NCBI RefSeq assembly: GCF_049801075.1
Contig: NZ_JBNAGG010000002.1
Span: 62,001 to 126,000, forward strand
Direction: 5' to 3'
DNA: 64,000 nucleotides
Origin: Maritalea sp049801075
GTDB taxonomy: Bacteria; Pseudomonadota; Alphaproteobacteria; Rhizobiales; Devosiaceae
Part shown: positions 1-8,973 of the stretch, in pieces
Position numbering within the stretch: position 1 is the first letter of the stretch
How the letters are laid out: each line of letters opens with the position of its first letter
Translations under genes and position numbers: made by a program
The notes under the pieces: model-generated
Seen by the model: only the letters and a program-made list of their open reading frames with translations
The model's database searches: none
Told to the model about the DNA's origin: nothing

Positions 1-212
1 TGCTCGACCTGCGCGGTGAAACTGAAGCGCCAGAGATGATTGTGGCGCAGGCGCAGCGGGGACAGATTGATGAGCTGGCGAGGGCTGCCTTTCCTGACGA
101 TCAGCGTGTGGTGTTGGCCTGCCAAACCGGGCTGCGGGCATGGCGTGGGGCAAAGCAATTGCAAGCGCAAGGACATAAGAAATTGGCACTGATGGCGGCG
201 TGTGCATGTTGA
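1..212 (+). CDS. C-terminal end of a rhodanese-domain protein (probably ThiF/MoeB-like), 5' truncated
   Basis: The reading frame enters from the left edge (codons in phase from base 3) and ends at the TGA at 210-212, giving about 69 residues. It contains CQTGLRA, which has the Cys-centred six-residue active loop of a rhodanese domain, followed by a typical final helix and strand. Rhodanese domains at the C-terminus of ThiF/MoeB/HesA adenylyltransferases pass sulfur in thiamin or molybdopterin synthesis. The next gene is thiD and overlaps the stop codon, so a thiamin role is likely. The adenylyltransferase part lies outside the window, so the full identity is inferred; a stand-alone rhodanese cannot be excluded. 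Confidence 0.6.
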   Translation, partial: LDLRGETEAPEMIVAQAQRGQIDELARAAFPDDQRVVLACQTGLRAWRGAKQLQAQGHKKLALMAACAC

Positions 213-913
213 AACCGCGGAGCATTTTGGTGATTGCTGGAACGGACAGTAGCGGCGGGGCTGGCCTGTCGCGGGATATTGCCGTGGCGACCGAATTGGG
301 CTTTGCGGTGAAACCTGCGGTCACCGCTGTGACAGCGCAAAGCAATGAAGCGGTACGACGCATCGAGCTTGTCGATGCTGACTTGGTGAAGGCACAGATT
401 GAAGCAGCGTTTGCAAATAATGCGCCTGCGGCGGTCAAAATTGGGATGTTGGGCGATGCGGCGGTGGTTGAAGCGGTTGTGGATGCCCTTATCGGGCGTG
501 AATTGCCGATTGTGCTTGATCCGGTACTTGCGGCCAGTTCCGGGGCGCAGCTTTTGTCGGATAAAGGCATTTCGGCGATGAAAAAACGCCTGTTGCCGTT
601 GGTTGCGCTGTTGACGCCGAATTTGCTCGAGGCTGAGATTTTGGAACCTCAGTCGCTGCATGATTTATGTCGTGCCGTGTTGCTTAAAGGCGGGCATGGC
701 GAGGGCGATGTGCTGCGGGACGTGCTGAGGGATGGCCAGCGCGAGATTGTGTTTACGGCACAAAAGCAGGCATTTACCCCGCGTGGCACGGGGTGCACCT
801 TGTCGACCACGATTGCCTGCGGTTTGGCGGGCGGGCTGGCGCTGGAGGCGGCGGTACGGCAGGCGCATCACTATGTGCAGAATTGGATCAATGGGCTGCA
901 AGCAAGCGATTGA
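206..913 (+). CDS. thiD: Hydroxymethylpyrimidine/phosphomethylpyrimidine kinase
   Basis: ThiD phosphorylates hydroxymethylpyrimidine and its monophosphate in cytosolic thiamin synthesis. The N-terminus has ILVIAGTDSSGGAGLSRD, the ribokinase-fold signature of the family, and the C-terminal part has TPRGTGCTLSTTIACGLA, the anion-hole and catalytic-Asp/Cys region. At 235 residues it is slightly short for ThiD (about 260). ATG 206 overlaps the stop of the upstream gene and is preferred over the GTG at 200, because family members begin a few residues before the IAGTD strand; either would be translationally coupled. Its 3' end overlaps the convergent BKACE gene by 26 bases. Confidence 0.88.
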   Translation: MLKPRSILVIAGTDSSGGAGLSRDIAVATELGFAVKPAVTAVTAQSNEAVRRIELVDADLVKAQIEAAFANNAPAAVKIGMLGDAAVVEAVVDALIGRELPIVLDPVLAASSGAQLLSDKGISAMKKRLLPLVALLTPNLLEAEILEPQSLHDLCRAVLLKGGHGEGDVLRDVLRDGQREIVFTAQKQAFTPRGTGCTLSTTIACGLAGGLALEAAVRQAHHYVQNWINGLQASD

Positions 914-1658
914 GCAGGGTTACCCGCTCGGCATTGTCTTTGGCCACGCTGCCATCTGGATTAACTTCATTATTCTCAAAACCGATGCGCATTTTGCCGC
1001 CCAATTGGTGGGCGCGGATTAGGCAATCGGTTTCACCTTGGCCAAAGGCGCAAACAGCCCAATCAGCGGCCATTTCGATTTCGGCTAGGCGGTGCAGGAA
1101 TGGCGTCAGCATCGACGGATCGCTTTGCTGGTCGTTGGTATATCGGCCCAGCACAAACAGCAATTGGATGTTGTCGCGGCGGATATTGTGGTCAATGCAG
1201 ATGTGATAGAGCGCAGCGAGGTCGTTGGTGTCGTAAAGAATATGTTGCACTGCGACGCCGTTTTCCTGGGCCCACAAATAGAGCTCTGCGGCGGGTTTTT
1301 GGTCGCCGGTGGAAAGTAGTTCGCGGGTTGAAATTGAAACAGATTTTGGCTGGACTTGTTTCACCAGCTCGATTTGCTCGGGCGGTTGATAGAGGCCAAC
1401 CGCCTCGGTGGTGATCTGTACCTGCATTTTCGGCACGGCGATTCGTAGTTCCGCGAGCAGTTCTTTATAAAGACCCGCGTCCAGAATGTGCTGTTGATCC
1501 ACATTGCGCAGATGGGCGTGCAGCCCGTCCGCTCCGGCGTCGAAGCAGGCTCTTGCGGTCTGCACCGTTTCTTCGATTGTTACGGGCAGGGCGGGGTGAA
1601 CTTGCTTGGTTTTGCGGGCTCCATTGGGGGCCACCATCAGGCGCGGCAACGGGGTCAT
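888..1658 (-). CDS. BKACE-family (DUF849) beta-keto acid cleavage enzyme, divergent
   Basis: BKACE enzymes condense a beta-keto acid with acetyl-CoA and release acetoacetate plus a new CoA ester, using a zinc ion in a TIM barrel. The HxH zinc motif is visible in GLHAHLR near residue 48. The protein is short (256 residues against about 275-315). It lacks the usual NxSTGG loop, having TTEAVGLY there, and the canonical GLEDN near the C-terminus is GFENN, so the conserved Asp is Asn. It overlaps the upstream aminotransferase by 4 bases and is surely co-transcribed. A TAXI-TRAP importer lies just across the divergent promoter. The substrate is unknown and the chemistry may be altered. Confidence 0.75.
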   Translation of the reverse strand: MTPLPRLMVAPNGARKTKQVHPALPVTIEETVQTARACFDAGADGLHAHLRNVDQQHILDAGLYKELLAELRIAVPKMQVQITTEAVGLYQPPEQIELVKQVQPKSVSISTRELLSTGDQKPAAELYLWAQENGVAVQHILYDTNDLAALYHICIDHNIRRDNIQLLFVLGRYTNDQQSDPSMLTPFLHRLAEIEMAADWAVCAFGQGETDCLIRAHQLGGKMRIGFENNEVNPDGSVAKDNAERVTLLNRLLAAH

Positions 1659-2980
1659 GCGGCAAAGACCTGATCAAATGTTTGGCCCAATTTGTCGATC
1701 AGTTCGCCGATTTGAGCATCGGTGATGATAAAGGGTGGCGCCAGCAGGATATGGTCGCCAGAAATGCCATCTTTTGTGCCATTGCCGGGATAGATCATCA
1801 GCCCGTTTTCCATGGCTTTTTGCTTGAGATGCGCGTGGATTTTATGCGCTGGATCAAATGGCTCTTTGGTTTCACGGTCTTCAACAATTTCAACGCCGAT
1901 AAACAGGCCGCGCCCGCGAATGTCGCCAACAAAGGGATGGTCTCCGAAACGGTCTTGTAATGCTGATTTGAATTTTTCGCCCATTTGCTTGGATCGACTG
2001 ACAAGCCCATCTTGGGTTAGGCGATGTAATACAGCGTTTGCAGCGGCAGCGGCCATGGGGTGGCCCAAATAGGTGTGGCCGTTTTTGAAATAGCCTGCAC
2101 CATCACGGATGGTGTCGGCGATTTCGCGCGTGCAGAGCATGGCCCCGATGGGTTGATAGCCCGCGCCCAAACCTTTGGCGATGCCCATAATATCTGGGGC
2201 GACGCCATCTTGTTCACATGCGAACAGGGTGCCGGTGCGGCCCATGCCGCACATCACTTCGTCCAAGATGAGCAGGATGCCATATTGGTCGCAGATTTCG
2301 CGAATGCGTTTGAAATAGCCTTCGACGGCTGGCACTGCGCCTGCGGTTGCACCCACCACGGGTTCGGCCACAAATGCCATCACGCTTTCCGGGCCGAGTT
2401 TTAGAATTTCCGCTTCCAGTTCGTTGGCCACGCGCTTTCCATAATATTCCGAGCTCTCATTTGGTGCTCGATTGCGATATTCATAGCAGGGGGAGATATG
2501 GAAAGTTTCAAACAGCATTGGGGCATAAGGGGCGCGCCGCAATTTGTTGCCGCCAGTGGCCAACGCGCCGAGCGTATTGCCATGATAGCTTTGCTGCCGC
2601 GCGATCACTTTGTGGCGGTGGGGTTCGCCTTTGTCGATAAAATATTGCCGCGCCAGCTTTAGGGCGGACTCCATGGCTTCTGAGCCGCCAGAAACCAAAT
2701 AGACGTTGTCTAAATCCCCCGGTGCGTGGGTAATTAAATTTTCCGCGAGCGTTTCAGCCGGTTCCGATGTGAAGAAACCTGTGTGGGCATAAGCGAGCTG
2801 TTCGAGCTGTTCGCGCATGGCCTGTTTGACAAACTCATCTGAATGGCCAAGGCAAGAAACAGCAGCACCGCCGCATCCATCCAAATAGCGTTTGCCATTT
2901 TGATCAATAAGATAGGCACCATCACCAGCGACGGCTTGTACGGGTATTTGGGTAGAAGAGCGGTGGAAAATTTTACTCAT
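1655..2980 (-). CDS. Class III PLP-dependent aminotransferase
   Basis: The 441-residue protein has the fold-type I omega-aminotransferase pattern: SGGSEAMESALKLAR for phosphate binding, LDEVMCGMGRTG with the PLP-binding Asp, and the Schiff-base lysine in GIAKGLGAGYQPIGA. Such enzymes move an amino group from an omega-amine or beta/gamma-amino acid to pyruvate or a 2-oxo acid. The 4-base overlap with the BKACE gene suggests the aminotransferase makes the keto acid that BKACE cleaves, as in 3,5-diaminohexanoate-type routes. It is divergent from an RpiR regulator and a TAXI-TRAP importer, likely the uptake system for its substrate. The substrate itself cannot be read from the sequence. Confidence 0.85.
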   Translation of the reverse strand: MSKIFHRSSTQIPVQAVAGDGAYLIDQNGKRYLDGCGGAAVSCLGHSDEFVKQAMREQLEQLAYAHTGFFTSEPAETLAENLITHAPGDLDNVYLVSGGSEAMESALKLARQYFIDKGEPHRHKVIARQQSYHGNTLGALATGGNKLRRAPYAPMLFETFHISPCYEYRNRAPNESSEYYGKRVANELEAEILKLGPESVMAFVAEPVVGATAGAVPAVEGYFKRIREICDQYGILLILDEVMCGMGRTGTLFACEQDGVAPDIMGIAKGLGAGYQPIGAMLCTREIADTIRDGAGYFKNGHTYLGHPMAAAAANAVLHRLTQDGLVSRSKQMGEKFKSALQDRFGDHPFVGDIRGRGLFIGVEIVEDRETKEPFDPAHKIHAHLKQKAMENGLMIYPGNGTKDGISGDHILLAPPFIITDAQIGELIDKLGQTFDQVFAA

Positions 2981-3031
2981 TGGTCGATTTTCTGTCGTTG
3001 TTTGGTTAAGTTACCAGGGACAATAAAATTG

Positions 3032-3043
3032 AAACATATGTTT
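3032..3043. promoter_or_regulatory. Perfect 12-bp palindrome, candidate RpiR operator
   Basis: AAACATATGTTT is a perfect palindrome in the space between the divergent aminotransferase and RpiR genes, placed where it could control both. RpiR-type regulators often bind palindromes beside their own gene. Assignment as operator is inference from position only. Confidence 0.4.
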
Positions 3044-3115
3044 TGAGGCTTGACAATCCTTGAAACAGATGAAAAATTTTTGTTGCAAAGAGGGATCAAC
3101 GAGGACGATTGGCAA

Positions 3116-3979
3116 GTGGTTCAATTTGAAGAACGACTGGCAGCGGAATATGGCGGTTTGAGCAAGCAGCTCAAAGCGGCGGCAGACTATATCGTCAAGA
3201 ATCAAGTTGATACGGCCACGCGCTCCCTCCGGTCGATTTCTGAAGCGAGCGATATTTCCCCTGCGACCTATTCGCGTTTGGCGCGGGCGTTGGGCTTTTC
3301 CAATTATGAAGAGTTGCGGGAAATGTTGCGCGGTGCGCTTGGTCGCAGTGTTTCCAACATGACTGACAAGGCCACCCGATTGCAGCAAGACGCTATTGGT
3401 GGCGATCAAACACCTTTCTTGAACAGGCAATCTGCGGCTTGCGCGGCCAATATTGGGCAGTTGACGCAAAATATTCCGCAGGACCGTTTGCAGCAGGCGG
3501 TGCGTTATTTGAACAATGCGCGCAATGTGCTTTTGCTCGGGTCGCTCAGCTCCACCGGTATTGTGGAATATATGGCTTATTTGGCCAATTATTTTACCGA
3601 CCATTGGCGCATTGCCGGACGCGCCGGGGCGTCTCTGGGCGCGGAGATATCTGCGCTAAATAAAAACGATGTTTTGTTGGTTGTCACAAAACCACCATTT
3701 GCGCGCCGCACCATAGAAGGGGTGCGAGCAGCAGCGCGGATGGGGGCGAAAGTGATTGTGATCACCGACACCCATTCTTGCCCGGTGCTGGCAGAGGCTG
3801 ACACTGGGTTTATTGTGGCGACGGATAGCCCACAATTTTTCTCATCCTACGCGGCAACCATTGTGTTGATTGAAACAATCATCGGAATGCTTGTGGCGGG
3901 ATCAGGCAAGGCGGCGAAACAACGAATTTTCGAAGTCGAATGCCTTAATCAACAGTTCGGGGAAACCTGGAGTGCTTAA
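3116..3979 (+). CDS. RpiR/MurR-family transcriptional regulator (HTH + SIS)
   Basis: The N-terminal part has the RpiR helix-turn-helix (SLRSISEASDISPATYSRLA...), and the C-terminal half is a SIS sugar-phosphate-type sensing domain (VLLLGSLSSTGIVEYMAYL...). These regulators usually sense a phosphorylated or small catabolic ligand and control the adjacent pathway. The frame is open from a TTG at 3050, but the GTG at 3116 has a GAGGA ribosome site 10 bases upstream and starts just before the conserved domain, so it is preferred (287 residues). It lies between the aminotransferase/BKACE pair and the TAXI-TRAP genes and is the obvious local regulator. Confidence 0.85.
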   Translation: MVQFEERLAAEYGGLSKQLKAAADYIVKNQVDTATRSLRSISEASDISPATYSRLARALGFSNYEELREMLRGALGRSVSNMTDKATRLQQDAIGGDQTPFLNRQSAACAANIGQLTQNIPQDRLQQAVRYLNNARNVLLLGSLSSTGIVEYMAYLANYFTDHWRIAGRAGASLGAEISALNKNDVLLVVTKPPFARRTIEGVRAAARMGAKVIVITDTHSCPVLAEADTGFIVATDSPQFFSSYAATIVLIETIIGMLVAGSGKAAKQRIFEVECLNQQFGETWSA

Positions 3980-4010
3980 AACTAGTCTAAACCTTAAAGG
4001 GAGGTCTTAC

Positions 4011-4979
4011 ATGAATAAGTACCTTAAATCTCTTGCCGTAGCGGCGATCGCAGGTGCAATGGTTGTGCCGACTGCTCAAGCTGAGGAGTTCGTAACCATT
4101 GGTACCGGCGGTGTTACCGGCGTTTACTACCCAACAGGTGGTGCGATTTGTCGTTTGGTCAATAAAGGCCGCAAAGATCACGGCATTCGCTGCTCAGTAG
4201 AATCTACTGGCGGTTCTGTTTACAACATCAACACCATTCGCGAAGGCGAATTGGAATTTGGTGTGGCACAGTCTGACTGGCAATATCACGCTTATAACGG
4301 CACATCACGCTTTGAAGAAGCTGGTCCGTTTGAAGAGTTGCGTGCAGTATTCTCTGTGCACCCTGAGCCTTTCACCGTTGTTGCACGTGCCGATTCAGGC
4401 GTAACCAACTTTGACGACCTTAAAGGTAAGCGCGTTAACATTGGTAACCCGGGTTCTGGCCAACGCGGCACGATGGAAGTGTTGATGGATGCGAAAGGCT
4501 GGACAACTGGCGATTTCGCTTTGGCAACAGAGTTGAAAGCTGCTGAACAGTCTGCTGCGCTTTGCGACAACCAGATTGATGCGATGGTTTACACCGTTGG
4601 TCACCCATCTGGTTCTATCCAAGAAGCAACAACAGCTTGTGATTCAGTATTGGTGAATGTTGATGGCGACGCAGTTGAAAAATTGATCGCTGACAACTCA
4701 TTCTACCGTACAGCAACCATTCCTGGTGGCATGTATCGTGGCAACGATGCAGACACTTCAACATTTGGTGTTGGTGCGACTTTCGTAACATCAACAGCTG
4801 TGTCTGAAGACGCTGTTTATGCGGTTGTAAGCTCAGTTTTCGAAAACTTTGAAGACTTCAAACAATTGCACCCTGCCTTTGCAAATCTTGATCCAAAAGA
4901 GATGGCAACAGCAGGTCTTTCAGCTCCATTGCATGATGGCGCCGCGAAATATTATCGCGAACAAGGCTGGATTGAATAA
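4011..4979 (+). CDS. TAXI-family TRAP transporter solute-binding protein
   Basis: The 322-residue protein has a Sec signal peptide ending near VPTAQA, followed by the TAXI-family opening FVTIGTGGVTGVYYPTGGAICRLVN. TAXI receptors bind small organic anions or amino acids in the periplasm and deliver them to a fused TRAP permease, using the Na+ or H+ gradient. ATG 4011 has a strong AAAGGGAGG ribosome site; the open frame further upstream is not coding. A hairpin follows the stop codon and separates this gene from the permease. Gene neighbours suggest an amino or keto acid ligand, but this is inference. Confidence 0.92.
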   Translation: MNKYLKSLAVAAIAGAMVVPTAQAEEFVTIGTGGVTGVYYPTGGAICRLVNKGRKDHGIRCSVESTGGSVYNINTIREGELEFGVAQSDWQYHAYNGTSRFEEAGPFEELRAVFSVHPEPFTVVARADSGVTNFDDLKGKRVNIGNPGSGQRGTMEVLMDAKGWTTGDFALATELKAAEQSAALCDNQIDAMVYTVGHPSGSIQEATTACDSVLVNVDGDAVEKLIADNSFYRTATIPGGMYRGNDADTSTFGVGATFVTSTAVSEDAVYAVVSSVFENFEDFKQLHPAFANLDPKEMATAGLSAPLHDGAAKYYREQGWIE

Positions 4980-5000
4980 GCCAGACTTATCAACAGACGG

Positions 5001-5032
5001 GCAGGGGCCAATTTGCGCCCCTGTCCTTTTTT
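5001..5032 (+). terminator. Stem-loop with T tract between TAXI receptor and permease
   Basis: Seven-base stem CAGGGGC/GCCCCTG (5002-5008 and 5017-5023) with an 8-base loop, then CCTTTTTT. As the permease follows in the same direction, it is probably a partial terminator that raises receptor mRNA over permease mRNA. Confidence 0.65.
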
Positions 5033-5120
5033 GCGGCATAGTTAAATGCTGCGCTTGGGGATTGCGCGTTTTGCCCAGCTTTTTTCGAGCTTGGCCTTAA
5101 GTTTTTCGAAGGGGGAGATA

Positions 5121-7733
5121 ATGGTCAAAAATTCAGGTAATGGCAGCGGGCTGAGCGAAGCCGAGCTGCAGGATTTGGTGGCGTCGAGCGACGCAGGGTC
5201 GCGAAATCCGGAAGGTGCGGTTGGCTTGTTTTTGGCAGCTGTTGCATTGGTCTGGTCGATCTATCAGGTGACGCTGGCTTCTCCGCTTTCCAACTATATT
5301 TTACCCAGTGATTTGATTAATAACTCACGCCAATTGCATTTGGCGTTTGCTTTGTTTTTGGCCTTTATGGCTTATCCGGCGCTTAAATCGAGCCCCCGCC
5401 ACAAAATTCCAGTGCAGGACTGGGTTTTGGGCATATTAGGGGCGCTGATCGCGCTTTATGGTTTCTTTTTCTACGACAAGATTGTCGCCGCCGGCGGGCT
5501 GGCTGACGATACGGACAAGTGGGTTGCCCTTGTTGGTATTTTGATCTTGTTTGAGGGCACGCGACGGGCGCTTGGGCCCGCGATGGCGATTATCGCCACC
5601 ATCTTCATGCTTTATGTATTCTTCGGCTCATCTGATTGGGTGCCCGAAGTGATGCGCTGGAAAGGGGCATCGCTGAAAAAAGCAATGAGCCATATGTGGA
5701 TCACCTCCGAAGGTGTGTTTGGCATTGCCTTGGGCGTATCGACGAAGTTCGTGTTCTTGTTTGTGTTGTTCGGCGCGCTATTGGATAAGGCTGGCGCGGG
5801 CAATTATTTCATCAAAATGGCCTTTGGCGCATTGGGTCACCTCAAAGGCGGCCCGGCGAAAGCGGCGGTTGTCGGTTCTGCGGCGACAGGTTTGATCTCA
5901 GGTTCATCCATCGCCAATGTGGTGACCACGGGTACGTTCACCATTCCTTTGATGAAGCGCGTTGGTTTCTCCAGCGAGCAAGCCGGTTCGGTTGAAGTAG
6001 CGTCATCAGTGAACGGGCAAATCATGCCTCCGGTTATGGGCGCTGCTGCCTTTTTGATGGTGGAATATGTGGGCATTTCCTATGTGGAAGTGATTACCCA
6101 TGCCTTCTTGCCAGCGGCAATCTCTTACATTGCGTTGGTTTACATCGTTCACCTCGAAGCGGTGAAACGCAACATGCCGACTTTGGGCAATAAAGTAGTT
6201 TCTGTTGGCCGCACTATTGGTGGCATGGCTGCGTTCTTCGCGGGCTTTGCAGCGCTTTGTTATGGTGTGCAATATCCGGTGCGCTGGGTGACAGCTTTGG
6301 TGCCTGAAAACTCAGGCTGGATTTTGGCTCTTATGCTGTTCCTTGCCTATGTGGCATTGGTTTGGCTGGCGTCAAAAACAGATGATCTGGAACCAGATGA
6401 TCCAAATGCAGAAGTTGTAGAACTGCCTGAAATTGCGGAGATCTATAAAGCTGGCCTCTATTATCTGTTGCCGATTGTTGTGCTGGTTTACTTCTTGATG
6501 ATCGAGCAAAAATCACCGGGCCTTTCTGCCTTTTGGGCAACCTCACTATTGTTCGTTATTTTGCTGACGCAGCGGCCGTTGAAAGCCATGTTCCGCAATG
6601 CGGGCGATTATGGTGAGAAGGTCAAATTGGGCGTCATGGACCTGGTTGCTGGTTTGATCGAAGGCGCGCGCAATATGATCGGCATCGGTCTGGCAACAGC
6701 GACTGCGGGCATCATTGTTGGCACCGTGACGCTGACCGGTATTGGCCAAGTGATGGCTGATTTGGTTGAGCTGATCTCCGGCGGCAATCTGATCTTGATG
6801 TTGGTCTTTGTAGGTTTGCTATCGCTTATCCTCGGGATGGGCTTGCCGACCACCGCGAACTATATTGTGGTGTCCAGCTTGATGGCTGGCGTAGTTGTTG
6901 AGCTGGGTGCGCAATCTGGTTTGATTGTGCCTTTGATCGCCGTCCACTTATTTGTGTTCTATTTCGGGATCATGGCGGACGTGACGCCCCCGGTGGGGCT
7001 GGCCAGTTTTGCAGCTGCGGCTGTTTCGGGTGGCGATGCCATCCGCACGGGCTTCATCGCGTTCTTCTATTCATTGCGGACAGTGGCACTGCCCTTCTTC
7101 TTCATCTTCAACACAGATCTGTTGTTGATCGATGTGACATGGTGGCAGGGCATAATCGTCTTTGTGGTGGCGACCATAGCCATATTGGTCTTCACCGCGG
7201 GTACCATGGGCTGGTTCCTCACTAAGAGCCGGATTTGGGAAAGCCTTGCATTGATCTTGATTGCCTTTGCATTGTTCCGCCCCGATTTCATTATGGATCA
7301 AATCCAACCTCCTTATCGCGATGTGGCACCTGCTGCCTTTAGCGAAACAGTGGGTTCTGTTGATGCGGATAAAGAAATGCGGATTGTGGTGAGCGGCCCA
7401 GACTTTGATACGGGCGAGCCGAAAGAACGCACGCTGGTGTTGACCTTCACTGAAGGGGCAACCGCTGATGAGCGCCTTGATGCACTTGGATTGGCGTTCA
7501 TGGAAGATGGCGACAATTTGCTGATGGAAGAACCGTTCCCCGGCACACCATATTTTGACAAGATGAGCGACTTTGATTTCTATGGCGATCAACCTGTGAC
7601 GCTTAAGGAAGCGAAAGTGCGCGTGCAACAATTGCCGCAAGAATTGATGTTTATCCCAACATTTATTCTCTTGGCGTTTGTCGCATTCTTGCAATCACGT
7701 CGTGCAAAATCGTTGAGGGAGGCGAATGCATAA
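5121..7733 (+). CDS. TRAP transporter permease, fused 4TM/12TM type, with C-terminal DUF3394-like domain
   Basis: An inner-membrane protein of 870 residues with about 16-20 hydrophobic helices, combining the small DctQ-like and large DctM-like parts as is usual for TAXI systems. Motifs seen include GSAATGLISGSSIANVVTTGTFTIP and GMGLPTTANYIVVSSL, typical of the DctM-like half. After the last transport helices comes a roughly 130-residue soluble stretch and a final helix, matching the DUF3394 extension known in such fusions. ATG 5121 is preceded by GGGGGAG; the longer upstream frame has no ribosome site. The stop overlaps the start of the uspA-like gene by one base. Confidence 0.92.
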   Translation: MVKNSGNGSGLSEAELQDLVASSDAGSRNPEGAVGLFLAAVALVWSIYQVTLASPLSNYILPSDLINNSRQLHLAFALFLAFMAYPALKSSPRHKIPVQDWVLGILGALIALYGFFFYDKIVAAGGLADDTDKWVALVGILILFEGTRRALGPAMAIIATIFMLYVFFGSSDWVPEVMRWKGASLKKAMSHMWITSEGVFGIALGVSTKFVFLFVLFGALLDKAGAGNYFIKMAFGALGHLKGGPAKAAVVGSAATGLISGSSIANVVTTGTFTIPLMKRVGFSSEQAGSVEVASSVNGQIMPPVMGAAAFLMVEYVGISYVEVITHAFLPAAISYIALVYIVHLEAVKRNMPTLGNKVVSVGRTIGGMAAFFAGFAALCYGVQYPVRWVTALVPENSGWILALMLFLAYVALVWLASKTDDLEPDDPNAEVVELPEIAEIYKAGLYYLLPIVVLVYFLMIEQKSPGLSAFWATSLLFVILLTQRPLKAMFRNAGDYGEKVKLGVMDLVAGLIEGARNMIGIGLATATAGIIVGTVTLTGIGQVMADLVELISGGNLILMLVFVGLLSLILGMGLPTTANYIVVSSLMAGVVVELGAQSGLIVPLIAVHLFVFYFGIMADVTPPVGLASFAAAAVSGGDAIRTGFIAFFYSLRTVALPFFFIFNTDLLLIDVTWWQGIIVFVVATIAILVFTAGTMGWFLTKSRIWESLALILIAFALFRPDFIMDQIQPPYRDVAPAAFSETVGSVDADKEMRIVVSGPDFDTGEPKERTLVLTFTEGATADERLDALGLAFMEDGDNLLMEEPFPGTPYFDKMSDFDFYGDQPVTLKEAKVRVQQLPQELMFIPTFILLAFVAFLQSRRAKSLREANA

Positions 7734-8164
7734 TGAGTAAATCAGTCCTTTGTGCGGTCGACATAAATCGGCCCAAAGACGAAAAACACATTTTGGAAGA
7801 AGCTTTCCGTTTGGCAAAGATGGATAATGCGCGCCTTGATGTGATTACAGTGGTGCCCGACTATGGCATGAGTGTTGTGGGCAGCTATTTTGATGCTGAC
7901 CACACCAAGAAGGTCAAAGAAGCCGTGCACAATCATTTGATTGAAGTCACTGAGAGTGTCGTGGGGGCGGAAGCCAATAAAGAGGTGCGGCATATCGTTT
8001 CTGTTGGCAATGCGTATGAAGAGATTTTGCGCACGGCCAATAAAGCGGGCACAGACCTCATCGTGATCGGCGCACACAAGCCCGATTTCCGCGACTTTTT
8101 GTTGGGGCCAAATGCGGCGCGCGTAGTGCGCCACTCTACCTGTTCAGTTTATGTGGTGCGCTAG
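7733..8164 (+). CDS. UspA-family universal stress protein linked to TRAP transporter
   Basis: The 143-residue single-domain protein opens with VLCAVDINRPKDEKHILEEAFRLAK and ends with VIGAHKPDFRDFLLGPNAARVVRHSTCSVYVVR, which carries the ATP-binding G-x(n)-G-x(9)-G(S/N)-type loop of the UspA family in slightly altered form. UspA proteins encoded with TRAP transporters are known, for example TeaD with the ectoine transporter TeaABC of Halomonas, where it moderates transport. The one-base overlap with the permease gene supports the same coupling here. Confidence 0.88.
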   Translation: MSKSVLCAVDINRPKDEKHILEEAFRLAKMDNARLDVITVVPDYGMSVVGSYFDADHTKKVKEAVHNHLIEVTESVVGAEANKEVRHIVSVGNAYEEILRTANKAGTDLIVIGAHKPDFRDFLLGPNAARVVRHSTCSVYVVR

Positions 8165-8199
8165 CATTAGCGGTTCTTTGTAGGCTGAACAGTTTGCGC

Positions 8200-8973
8200 T
8201 TAAACTACGGGCGCGTTTATTGCGATGGCACTATCGGCAAACCGGGCGTTGACGCGGTAGACGCGCTCTAATCGTTCGGGCGAAAGCACTGTCGCTAGCG
8301 AGCCAGTTGCGACCATTTTTGCTTCATGCATCAACACTGCATTGTCGCAATAGCGGGCAGCGAGATTGATGTCATGAAATGACGCGATGACAGTTTTGCC
8401 TTTGGCCTTAATGTGATCCAGCAGACGTATTTGGAAATAGATATCCAAATGGTTGTTGGGCTCGTCTAGCAAATAGATATCAGGATCGAGCGCCAGCACT
8501 TGCGCGAAAAATAGTCGCTGTTGCTCGCCACCAGAAAGATAGCCGGCATTCTCTTCACGACGGTCCCACAGTTCAACCAACTCAAGGGCGTCTTGAACGC
8601 GTTTCCGCTCGTCTGATTTGGGGCAATTTAGTGGGAAAAGCCCAAGGGCGACAACCTGCTCAATGGTGAGCCCGGCCAGTTGCGCTTTTTCTTGCAGCAC
8701 GGTGCCCACCTTTGCGGCAAATGCTCTGCGGCTCCAGCTTTCCAGTGGCGCGCCAAAAGCAGAAATGCTGCCGCTTGACGGTTTTTTCTCACGATAGAGC
8801 AAACGCAATAGTGATGATTTGCCCGCCCCGTTTGGCCCTAGAAGGCCTAAGAAGCTGCCGGTGGGCACATCAAATGTGCACTCTTCCACCAAAGGTTTGC
8901 CGCCGATCTCAAAGCCAACGCGATTGAGCGAGAGTACATTGGTGGCAGCGGTGATATTGGCTTTATGCAACAT
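8200..8973 (-). CDS. FecE/BtuD-type ABC transporter ATP-binding protein
   Basis: A 257-residue ATPase with Walker A (GPNGAGKSS), the signature LSGGEQQRL, Walker B IYLLDEPNNHLD and the switch His in SFHD. This belongs to the family that powers import of iron-siderophores, haem, cobalamin or other metal chelates. It overlaps the FecCD permease gene by 11 bases, so permease, ATPase and binding protein form one operon. The ligand is ambiguous: a cobalamin riboswitch lies one gene upstream, but the operon also has its own Zur-like palindrome. Confidence 0.9.
   Translation of the reverse strand: MLHKANITAATNVLSLNRVGFEIGGKPLVEECTFDVPTGSFLGLLGPNGAGKSSLLRLLYREKKPSSGSISAFGAPLESWSRRAFAAKVGTVLQEKAQLAGLTIEQVVALGLFPLNCPKSDERKRVQDALELVELWDRREENAGYLSGGEQQRLFFAQVLALDPDIYLLDEPNNHLDIYFQIRLLDHIKAKGKTVIASFHDINLAARYCDNAVLMHEAKMVATGSLATVLSPERLERVYRVNARFADSAIAINAPVV

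Noticed and set aside
101..661. 186-residue minus-strand frame across thiD
   Set aside because: Arg/Gln-rich shadow of thiD with no family features.
3870..4010. Upstream extension of the TAXI receptor
   Set aside because: It overlaps the RpiR gene and would bury the signal peptide; ATG 4011 has AAAGGGAGG.
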